Shown here: piece after piece, positions 56,210 through 64,000 of the stretch
How the letters are laid out: every line of letters starts with the position of its first letter
How positions within the stretch are numbered: position 1 is the stretch's first letter
Source of the DNA: Xenoacremonium recifei
Lineage: Eukaryota > Ascomycota > Sordariomycetes > Hypocreales > Nectriaceae
Length of the DNA: 64,000 nucleotides
Assembly (NCBI GenBank): GCA_012184525.1
Contig: WOFQ01000041.1
Span: forward strand, 1 to 64,000
Direction of reading: 5' to 3'
Notes under the pieces: model-generated
What the model was told of the DNA's origin: nothing
The model's input: the letters and a program-made list of their open reading frames with translations, nothing else
Databases searched by the model: none
Translations under genes and position numbers: made by a program

Positions 56210-57811
56210 CTAGGCACTTTCCACTGTTGTCGGGCTCGCTTCCTTTGCTATCTTCTCAGACGCCTTCCACCGATGACGCTCCACAAAGGAGAAGACCAGG
56301 GCTACAGCCACACCTAAGCCGGACAGGCCGATGCCTAAGTAGAAGGATCCCCGATAACCTCGCAGCACATACCTGCCTTTTCCATTAAGCTGTGAATCCA
56401 CCGTGCCCGCGAACCCAAGCCCGATGGAGATTGAGTAGTTGACAAACGTGTTGACCAGCGACGCGGCGAGACCTTGATGCCGCCGTGGCATTGCGCGACT
56501 GAGAACAATGGTCGCGGCTGGAAAGGACATGTCCATACCCCAGGGAAAGGTGATAATGGCAACGAAGGTCTGCGCCCAATAGGTCTGGTGGACGGGCATT
56601 GTTGTAAACATGATACCTGCGGTGAGAAAGGCAGCCATGGAGAGAACCATCACAGTCGAGGCGCGGAAGCGACTCAAGAGCAGACCTGTGGTGACAGCAG
56701 CAAACAGCCCGCTTATTGAAATAGGAACAAATTGGGCAGACGTATATAGAGGGGTCTGGTTTCTCAGAATGACGAGAAAATTCCACATGTAGTAAATGAA
56801 GATGCCGAAGCTGGACCAGCCGGCGCTGATGCAGGCCAGTGTGAAGAGGGAGTCGATCTCCAGGATGCCGAAGGGAATTAAGGGATGCCGCTCCCTCTTC
56901 TCAACCAGGATGAAGACAACAAAGACAGCAACGCCAATTATCATCGTGATGTAAGTGTAAGGTGTCGGCCAGCCCACAACAGGACCTTGATTCCAGGCAA
57001 AGTTGAATAGTATCAGGGCAGTCACACCTGAGATGGAGCCTAGGATGTCGATACGACGCCAAATGCTGGAACCTTCATGATCTGGATTGCTCGGCGGTGG
57101 TGTCGCGGGAATGACAAAGATCCCCAAAAGAGCCAGCAGAAGGCACGCAAAGCACATGACCCAATAAGCCCAGGGCCACCAAGCCATTTGAGAGAGCAGG
57201 CTGGAAAAAACGGCGCCGATGAGAAACCCGCTGGGGGCAGTGGCGCCGAAAAGACTGAAGATCATATTTTGGCGGAGTCCTGGATCGTAGCAGCGGCCAA
57301 TGATGGCGATGGCATTGGGCAGCAACATAGCAGGACCGATACCTTGCATAGCACGGCAGAAAGCAAAGAAGATAGGACCACCATACACGGCAAATCCAGC
57401 GAGGCAAGACCACAAGCTGAACCAAGTGAAACCGCCGACGAAGAAACGTTTGTGACCAAGGACGTCGCCGAGACGACCGGCGATGAGGATAAAGGTGCCG
57501 ACAGTGAGCGAGTATCCCGCAGAGAACCAGCTCACCTTACCAGGCTCATCTTCAATACCGAAGGAGCGGGCAATGATATGCTGAGGCACAATGCTCAGAG
57601 CCAGGCCAGCTTGAGTAAGTAGCTGGGAGGAGCAGATGACAGTGACAAAGAGAGCTTCACCGGCAAGGGACTGCGGGCGTTCGACACTGGCTTGAATGTG
57701 CCCTTGGTCTGAGCCTTGGCCAGGCGTTTGCTCAGGTGCTGAACAGTCAGATGACGGATGGGTGTGTAACCCCTCGGCTGGTCTCGTGTTGAATTTTTCT
57801 TGTACAGCCAT
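56210..57811 (-). CDS. MFS drug transporter, DHA2 type (14 helices)
   Basis: Single exon, 533 residues. The polar N-terminal tail (about 1-48) is followed by about 14 hydrophobic helices, the number expected for the DHA2 branch. Motif A is G-R-L-G-D-V-L-G-H-K-R, and the helix-4 region R-A-M-Q-G-I-G-P-A-M-L-L-P-N-A is the conserved DHA2 motif. P-S-G-F-L-I-G-A-V in helix 5 is motif C of proton antiporters. Such proteins export azoles, aminotriazole or fungal metabolites at the plasma membrane. Convergent with the Zn2Cys6 gene and divergent from the NmrA-like gene, with which it shares a promoter holding two 9-bp repeat arrays. Confidence 0.93.
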   Translation of the reverse strand: MAVQEKFNTRPAEGLHTHPSSDCSAPEQTPGQGSDQGHIQASVERPQSLAGEALFVTVICSSQLLTQAGLALSIVPQHIIARSFGIEDEPGKVSWFSAGYSLTVGTFILIAGRLGDVLGHKRFFVGGFTWFSLWSCLAGFAVYGGPIFFAFCRAMQGIGPAMLLPNAIAIIGRCYDPGLRQNMIFSLFGATAPSGFLIGAVFSSLLSQMAWWPWAYWVMCFACLLLALLGIFVIPATPPPSNPDHEGSSIWRRIDILGSISGVTALILFNFAWNQGPVVGWPTPYTYITMIIGVAVFVVFILVEKRERHPLIPFGILEIDSLFTLACISAGWSSFGIFIYYMWNFLVILRNQTPLYTSAQFVPISISGLFAAVTTGLLLSRFRASTVMVLSMAAFLTAGIMFTTMPVHQTYWAQTFVAIITFPWGMDMSFPAATIVLSRAMPRRHQGLAASLVNTFVNYSISIGLGFAGTVDSQLNGKGRYVLRGYRGSFYLGIGLSGLGVAVALVFSFVERHRWKASEKIAKEASPTTVESA

Positions 57812-58033
57812 TGTTGTGGTTGATTACGGCGGAGTGAGGTGATGAAAAAGACCAATGTACAGGCCACTGTTGAGTTTCGATCAGGAAGTGTATTCCAAGA
57901 TACGCGTACTTAAGCTGTGGGGAGTCGAGGCTTATACTTCCGCACCAAGGTTTCATTGACCTCCCACTGGCCGTTGTGGTCTACCATTGTTAAATAATCA
58001 CTCTTGTGTTGTTACGTAGTCTTAGACGGTAGG

Positions 58034-58069
58034 GCGGCAGCTGCGGCAATTGCGGCGGCTGCGGAGTTT
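58034..58069 (+). repeat. Array 1: four 9-bp GCGGNNNNT-like units
   Basis: Units start at 58034, 58043, 58052 and 58061; each begins GCGG and most end in T. The period is exactly nine bases. Confidence 0.75.
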
Positions 58070-58116
58070 GTCGTCATCCACTGCACTAGGGACGTTAGAC
58101 TATTAGCGTAGCTTCC

Positions 58117-58152
58117 GCGGCTTCTGCGGTTGCTGCGGCTGCTGCGGCTGAA
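58117..58152 (+). repeat. Array 2: four 9-bp GCGGYTKCT-like units
   Basis: Units start at 58117, 58126, 58135 and 58144, again with period nine and the same orientation as array 1. The first three fit GCGGYTKCT; the fourth ends GAA. Confidence 0.75.
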
Positions 58153-58428
58153 AATTCGCCGCCCACGATGAGTCTTACCTTGCGAGCGGATCAAAGTTGA
58201 GGATCGGGTCAGATTAGTAACTCGTATACATGGGCCGGAGAATGTTTAATTAGAATTTCTTACCCGGGTCGGGAAGAATTTGGCCGAAATGCAGGGATCG
58301 AGAGACTGAGCCTGAAATGCATAAAAGGGCACACAGGTAAGCTTCACAGAAGAGAAGCCATACCAATCCATCACCCGCGATCATACAGTCGACCCTTCAA
58401 ATAGAAGTCCGGAGAACAAGGCACCAAA

Positions 58429-59514
58429 ATGCTTAGATACGCCAGAAGCCAGCCCGCTGGCTTCAAAAATACCATCGAGAGAGTCGCTATTGCCGGAGTA
58501 AGTACAGTTTTTGAACCCTAGAAATGCCCCCAAAAGTTGCCATTAGTTCTAATAATACACCCACTTTAGGCTGGAGGTACCATTGGATCGCACATCACGG
58601 CTGCCCTCCTTCAGACTGGCAAGCACTCAGTCACGGCTCTCACTCGCAGGGATAGCAGCAACAAACTCCCCGAGGGAGTTAAGGCCGCGCCAGTCGATTA
58701 CGACGACCAGGCCAGTATTATAGCCGCTCTGAAGGATCAACAGTTCTTCATCATCACGATGGCTCCTACTGCGCCCCGAGACACGCACAGCAAGCTAGTC
58801 CAAGCAGCCGCCAAGGCTGGCGTTCCCTACGTCATGCCTAACGGTTACGCCGGCGATATTGATAACATTAAACTCGGCGAGGACACGTTACTGGGTCCTG
58901 TAGCCAAGGCCAACAGAGATGAAATCGAGAGGCTTGGGATGCAATGGATCACCGTGTGCTGTGGGTTCTGGTATGACTATAGCCTCGCGGGTGGTGAGGC
59001 GCGCTTTGGATTCGATTTTGACAACCGCTCCCTTACGATTTATGATGATGGCCGCACTAAGAACTCGACTTCAACCTTGTCACAGGTGGGAAGAGCCGTA
59101 GCCAAATTGCTGAGTCTCAAAGAGATTCCCGACGACGAAAACGACAAGAGTCTTACCCTTTCGAACTTCCTAAACAAGGGCTTGTACCTCAAGAGCTTTG
59201 TGGTAAGCCAAAATGATATGTTCGAAAGCGTCAAACGCGTTACAGGTACCTCTGATGCCGACTGGACAATCACTCATGAGCCTACTAAGCAGCGGTACGA
59301 GGACGGCTTGGCGCAAGTTAAAGGGGGCAACATGGCTGGATTCAGCAAACTGCTGTACGCGAGGGCATTCTACCCAACAGATGCAAACGATCTTTCCACC
59401 AAAGCGCAGAACGAGCTACTTGGTCTACCAGAGGAGGATCTGGACGAGTCTACAAAGGTTGGAATCGACTTGGTTAAGGTCCTGCAACATCGAGTTGAGC
59501 GTATGGCTTCCTAG
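58429..59514 (+). CDS. NmrA-like / isoflavone-reductase-type NAD(P)-binding protein
   Basis: Two exons, 58429-58497 and 58570-59514, phase 0, with a 72-bp intron placed inside the cofactor motif; 337 residues. The join restores V-A-I-A-G-A-G-G-T-I-G-S-H-I, the G-x2-G-x2-G dinucleotide loop of atypical SDRs of the NmrA/PCBER group. T-A-L-T-R-R after the second strand suggests NADPH binding. Y-V-M-P-N-G-Y-A and the later W-Y-D-Y-S-L-A-G-G are common in fungal members annotated as isoflavone reductase-like. They serve either as redox sensors binding regulators or as reductases of aromatic metabolites. Its shared promoter with the DHA2 transporter suggests co-regulation. Confidence 0.9.
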
Positions 59515-59850
59515 AAAAAAGCATATATCTACAAGAATTCCCAATTGATAATCGGATCGACATTGAAATATGAATACTTGATTTCAAGCAACATATCAAC
59601 CAGTACATATTCACTTCACATGTTTCAGTGTAAATCCGGAATTGATAAGCCAGGAACCTGCCATGGGGCTATTACATTTGTGCTAGCTAGTTGTCAAATG
59701 CAAGGCGTAGACTCCCCATCCACGCTCGTCTAGGCGGTCACATGGCACACGTGGCACGTCCTGGGCCACTTGAATCTATAGTCAGATGACGTCGTTCTCT
59801 ATTAGGGGATGAGATAAGCCACGGGCTTAATATCATTGCTCCGACAAGAA
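59515..59850. other. Intergenic
   Basis: 3' flank of the NmrA-like gene and promoter of the large unknown gene. Paired ACGTGGCACGT-like motifs lie near 59747-59760. Confidence 0.45.
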
Positions 59851-62800
59851 ATGCACTTTGGAAAAATTTTTCCAGACATCAGGCTTTCAGGGGAGTTGGG
59901 GTTTCCTGATCTTGAGAAACCCATATCAGGAGACAACGAACATTCTTCCTCGGTATTGCTCGTAGAAAGTCCCAAGATGTCATCTTTTGGCAAGATTGTT
60001 GGTTCTGTGGCCTCCTTTTCCAACGAGAACACGCTCGCTCTACTCAATGTCAACCTCGATTTTTCTATCTTCCGATGCGACCCTATCGCAGAGTTCTTAC
60101 CAGTCGGCTCAGCCTTAACGAAGAAGAGGAGAGAGGAAGCGGAATCAGGGCCCACTCACAGGACCGCCAATATTCTCGGGTTTCTGTTCAACGATGTTGT
60201 TCCTGAAGTCCCGCAACTGACGAAGGCATTTGGTAAACGTGTCAGCGATATTTTATCACATCCAGATATCAACCCACTAGGAACTGAGGATGATGGACCG
60301 TTTCGCCCTTTCATCGGCGCCGATTGTACAAGCATATGGGCAGCCGCAACATCAGGAAACGCGGCAATCGCCGTGTTACTCCTCGCCTGTATGCTAGCAA
60401 ATGCTTTCGATGCCAAAAGTGCTGTTTCAATCTGGTCTCAGCTTATAGAAGAAAGAAAACAACGAGTTCGATCCCAGGCCGAAGGCGGTAAAATGATGAA
60501 TCCCAACACGTTGGCTGCGGCTCAACAAGAGGTTAATAGGTCCCAACTCAGGATGTGGGACGCCAGTGCACGGTCATGGCTCAGGCGAGCTGATCTATCC
60601 ATGAGCCGCCAGAAAACCCAATTCACGCTTATTGTCGAGAATATTACTATCCCATATCCTGGAGGAGGGGAAATGTACGAACAGGTGACCGAGACTTGGA
60701 CACGTGCGATGGAAGTAATGGAGAACCTCCTGAACAACAACCCTCAGCAGGCATGCGATCGAGCAGTTATATCCGGAATACCGTCTTGGCACCTTTACCC
60801 TGATTTGGTGGTTTTCCAGACTGATGCAAAGAAGATACAGTTTGACGATGCACTGGTTCCTCGTTCCGGGATCCTGAGTCTCGGCTTAGAATTCAACGGC
60901 ACACCGTCTGAAAACTTCATCCGCTGGTCACTTGCACTGTCTCACTTGCGATACTACGGCGATCCGATAAAAGTGAGAAGCAGCGAGACCCTTCGTCGGA
61001 TACAGATGTCTCAACTATGGCTACCTACACTTGGAGCTATCCTGTGTATATGGCAGGCGCCATACACCAGCATCGAACATTGCATGGCCTGGTTCGAAGT
61101 GCTCGAGCAAAAGATAAATCTGAGTAGCGCGAAATTTGGTGTTGAGCTCTCTTGGGTACTCCAGCTTTGTTCCGCCGTCACATCCATTGATAAAAACGAC
61201 AAGGATGTGGCCCTGAAACTCATAAAGTATGGGTACAGACGAGGAACACGGCTGTTAGGTGGAAGCGACAAAATCGGAACCCAGACACCATTCTTTGGTC
61301 TCTGCAACCCGGCTGCTTTGAGCGCACTAGAACAAGAGAACGAGATAGAGATTGGAATCGAATTCCTCCGGCAGATCTCGAGTAGGTTGGGACTTGAATC
61401 CCACGAAGCAGTCATATCTTGCGATGGCAAATTGCATGAACAAACCTACTTTGAATGGGTTTCCATTAGCCCCTTCGAAGCACACCTTGTCAAGCCTCGA
61501 TCGACTTTTGTCTTGTCTGAGTCACACCAGAAAAGCAACGCGAGATGGATCCATTACGAGTCGAGCAAAAATCAGCCGCTTCACGGAGACAATATGCAAC
61601 ATAGACTCATGACTATCGAAGCACGAGGCGAATTATGTGAGGCTATTGAAGATAAAATGCTACAGGATGCAGAGGACGCATACCGCTGGGACCACCCCCC
61701 AATGCTATTTGACGAGCAGGGCAACGCACTCTTCACCCGAATAGAAGGGCCTAGTGTTGGATTTGGTAGCTTTGACTTTTGGATGAAGAAGTCAAAGTAT
61801 TGTTCCAGGGCATCATCAGCATGGGGCACCATGATTGACGCAGCTCTAGCTGAAACAATGACCGTTGAACAGGGAGTGACACAGCTCCGGAAACTGCCTC
61901 CAGAGCGTGTAGTCACATATTTGCTTTTCTTCCTTTACGTGAGTTCAGTCACTGTAATGGAGCAAAAGATGCGCAATAATAATACTGATTTTCGAACAGG
62001 GAACTCGCCCAACACATGGGACAAATGAGCTAAACAGCAAGAGGAAGCGCCCAGCTACAGCGTCATTCTCTCGGAAAAACCCAAACACAAATTTGACGCA
62101 GGACTCTGGATGTTTCAGTTTATTGACGAATCATATCCCTCGGTCCACAGAGCTCATCGTTCATCTTAGGGCCCTCGAGGTTGCGAATCGCCTCTACCAT
62201 GGACTTCCCGGTGTAACCGTGTCATTGCGCGTTGTCGAAGTAGACATCTTGAAGGCTGCATGGCTACCACAATCAATTAAGGATATTCTTAGGATGAATG
62301 AGACGGCTCCAGTGGATGCCTTCAGAATGGCGGTGAGGATGTCTGTTGAAGAACATTTCCAGACAATGAAGCGGGAAAACTTATTCGCCTGCGTTGCAAT
62401 GTTTGAATCTGGCCACGCTAATATCGAACCTAAGCATTTGAATGAGGTAATCGCTCTATGTTATGAGGACTCCATATTCGTCTCTGAAATACTACTCTCT
62501 GACCCTAGCATTGAGCACTCAAAGCTCAGACTAAGGCATATGGTTGGCAATGTCGGTCACGCCGGAATGGTTTTGATGGTATCACCATGTCATCCCCGAA
62601 TTCGTCCACTCGAATCAGATGCCGACGCAGTCGAACACTCTTCTTATAACTTCCAATCTATTGACAGTCTCCAAGGAACATCACTTCATCTATCCTTCAC
62701 CACTTGGAAAATGGCGCTTGAATGGGAGACTACTGGCGAAATCGACCAGGAAATCTTTCTCTTGGAGTCAGTAGTCTCGGTTCAACACAGTGGAAGATGG

Positions 62801-63127
62801 GTAGCAGATATTGACGTCCTGGGCATAGAGAAGGATTGCCCCGATGTGGTGTCTTTTGGTTGCGACTGTCCCGTCGATCAGCGGCCACCCTGGTTAGACG
62901 CGGTGTCTTTAGACAGCTGGGAGGAGCTTCTGGACTACCCGCCATGCGTTGGGATATTGAGAGCAAAGTCCGACTGGGCAGCTCGTCTAGCGGCTAGTTC
63001 CATTTTGATACAGCAGGGTCAAGGCCACGTTGCTGTGATTGTTGACGGAGAACGTATCTGCTGGAACTGTCTGAAGGAAACTTATGCGGAGCCTGAGCCG
63101 CATTTGCCCCGGGTTGTCATTTTCTGA
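59851..63127 (+). CDS. Large fungal protein of unknown function (~1070 residues)
   Basis: Two exons, 59851-61938 and 62000-63127, with a 61-bp GTGAGT...CAG intron; 1071 residues. The ATG at 59851 was chosen because the earlier opening codon is TTG. It starts M-H-F-G-K-I-F-P-D-I-R-L. No signal peptide is seen. A hydrophobic Ala-rich stretch near residue 165-180 (A-A-A-T-S-G-N-A-A-I-A-V-L-L-L-A-C-M-L-A) may be a membrane segment. A segment with several Trp and Cys (C-I-W-Q-A-P-Y, W-F-E-V-L-E-Q-K) follows, and V-I-V-D-G-E-R-I-C-W-N-C-L-K is near the end. I recognise no catalytic motif. A second frame at about 63154-63317 (Y-E-T-L-L-H-E-S-F-T-K-E-L-S-S) also looks coding and may be its true C-terminus, cut off by a frameshift or a missed intron. 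Confidence 0.7.
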
Positions 63128-63153
63128 GCACCAAGTATCACCCCCCAGGTACT

Positions 63154-63317
63154 ACGAAACTCTTCTCCATGAATCATTTACAAAGGAACTATCATCACGT
63201 GAAGTTTATGCTAAAGCTGTACTTGCTTTGATCGAGTTTGTTGATATATTGTACCTGCATCTTGCCCAGGAGTGCAACGATGTAGACATTACACTAGCTT
63301 TCATGTCTTCATACTGA
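63154..63317 (+). other. Protein-like frame just downstream, possible lost C-terminal exon
   Basis: It reads Y-E-T-L-L-H-E-S-F-T-K-E-L-S-S then A-L-I-E-F-V-D-I-L-Y-L-H-L-A-Q-E and ends at a TGA. A gtt...ccccag intron of about 36 bp would be very short and leave the wrong phase, so the link to the preceding gene is open. Confidence 0.35.
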
Positions 63318-63359
63318 CAAGTGGGATAATCTTATTCTTATTCTACTCAAACATTCAAT

Positions 63360-63392
63360 CTGATGCCTTAAGTCTTTGATGCCTTAAGTCTA
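63360..63392 (+). repeat. Short tandem duplication tgatgccttaagtct x2
   Basis: Two perfect 15-bp copies separated by one T in the 3' flank of the large gene. Probably a slippage product. Confidence 0.7.
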
Positions 63393-63850
63393 CATCAACG
63401 AGAGGATGGATGAGCCAATTACCATCTAGAACAATACGAAACATGGCTAGCGCCCCAATCCAACTCCTCGTCGATGTCTCGTAAAATAATTAAATGGTGA
63501 ATTCAATGGAGGTCGGGGTACAAATAAGACTTCCAAAGACACCCGTCTCCATCCGTCTCTTTCAATCCATACAAAAATTCAAGGATGAGAATCGAGACTT
63601 AGCTCAATTCGAGCGAGGACCACGGCTGGTAAGAAAGAAATCAACATTTTTGTGTCGGCTATCTATACTAAGAGGAGTCTAGGGTTCTTTGCGCCAGCAT
63701 GAACACTTGATAGCATGCGAATTCTGGAGGGCCAATCTGGTATCATCACTAAACTGTTAGTGTGAAAGTCTTGCAGAATCGAGATCAAGGAACATAGTAT
63801 CGATACTAATTTGGTTCCAAAGGTCTCTTATTCCTAGTTTGGTTTGACAG

Positions 63851-64000
63851 GAGTCCCGTGGTACCTAAGAAACCGGATTCCAACCAGTTATCCAAGAGTG
63901 AAAACATTCTTCCAGGCACTTCGACCAAGTGAGACGAACTTGCCGATCGCTGCTGCCGGCTTTTGCTTGGGAGGCAAGCACGTTGTCTTGATGGCCTCCG
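63851..64000 (+). CDS. Dienelactone hydrolase family, exon cut by right edge
   Basis: After an acceptor (tttgacag, ending 63850) the frame reads V-P-W-Y-L-R-N-R-I-P-T-S-Y-P-R-V-K-T-F-F-Q-A-L and then A-A-A-G-F-C-L-G-G-K-H to the edge. G-F-C-x-G-G is the nucleophile elbow of the dienelactone hydrolase family (PF01738), with Cys as nucleophile. Fungal homologues are about 250-290 residues and this piece would start near residue 120. The upstream exons were not recognised; a frame at 63494-63682 does not match the family N-terminus, so the gene may be degenerate. Confidence 0.65.

Larger units (their letters stand above)
57812..58428. promoter_or_regulatory. Divergent promoter between DHA2 transporter and NmrA-like gene
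   Basis: A 617-bp region with no supported gene. It contains two GCGG-bearing 9-bp repeat arrays, listed below. A minus-strand 60-codon open frame across them reads mostly Ala, Arg and Ser and is explained by the repeats. Confidence 0.5.

Noticed and set aside
58012..58194. Ala/Arg/Ser-rich 60-codon minus-strand frame
   Set aside because: Fully explained by the 9-bp GCGG repeat arrays in the divergent promoter.
62730..62966. Minus-strand frame inside the large unknown gene
   Set aside because: Shadow of the plus-strand coding sequence.

Overview
The window reads as filamentous ascomycete DNA, most likely Eurotiales (Aspergillus, Penicillium or a relative). Genes carry 50-130 bp GT-AG introns, promoters are separate, and the content is typical of fungal accessory regions: Zn2Cys6 and bZIP regulators, MFS transporters, short-chain dehydrogenases and secreted hydrolases. 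No rRNA, tRNA, CRISPR array or intact transposon was recognised. Exon borders were worked out by hand from splice signals, reading frame and family conservation.

Region 1 (0-2 kb): the 5' edge of a possible gene leaving the left end, then a secreted LIP-family lipase. Region 2 (4.2-21.5 kb) is the most interesting part, a compact carbohydrate-utilisation cluster. It holds a secreted parallel beta-helix protein and a sugar-porter MFS on a shared promoter, a DUF2264 protein, a GH88 unsaturated glucuronyl hydrolase, an 8-exon Zn2Cys6 regulator, a secreted GH35 beta-galactosidase and a secreted GH27 alpha-galactosidase with a ricin-B lectin tail. This fits stepwise breakdown of a galactose- and uronic-acid-containing plant polysaccharide. 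The beta-helix protein is a candidate lyase, the galactosidases trim outside the cell, the transporter imports oligosaccharides, and the DUF2264 and GH88 proteins (no signal peptide seen) finish inside.

Region 3 (22.6-31 kb) is a decay zone. It has a GH89 alpha-N-acetylglucosaminidase remnant and a head-to-head SDR remnant that have both lost their 5' ends, a half sugar transporter with two frameshifts, and a shortened regulator-like gene. Two intact reductases lie among them (25.9-26.8 and 28.4-29.5 kb). Region 4 (31.7-42.9 kb) has an intact sugar transporter, a gene-poor 3.7 kb stretch, an intact amino-acid permease with a 10-nt micro-exon, and a broken maltose-permease-like gene with an AT-rich insertion.

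Region 5 (43.3-50.3 kb) groups small-molecule redox genes (Dabb protein, quinone-reductase-like MDR, cinnamyl-alcohol-type ADH, AKR7-type aldo-keto reductase with three promoter repeats) and a bZIP/DUF3425 regulator. Region 6 (51.5-59.5 kb) has a Gly-rich secreted protein, a dead cytochrome P450, a Zn2Cys6 regulator, a DHA2 drug transporter and an NmrA-like protein. It resembles the shell of a secondary-metabolite cluster without a backbone synthase. Region 7 (59.8-64 kb) has a ~1070-residue protein of unknown function and the start of a dienelactone-hydrolase exon cut by the right edge.
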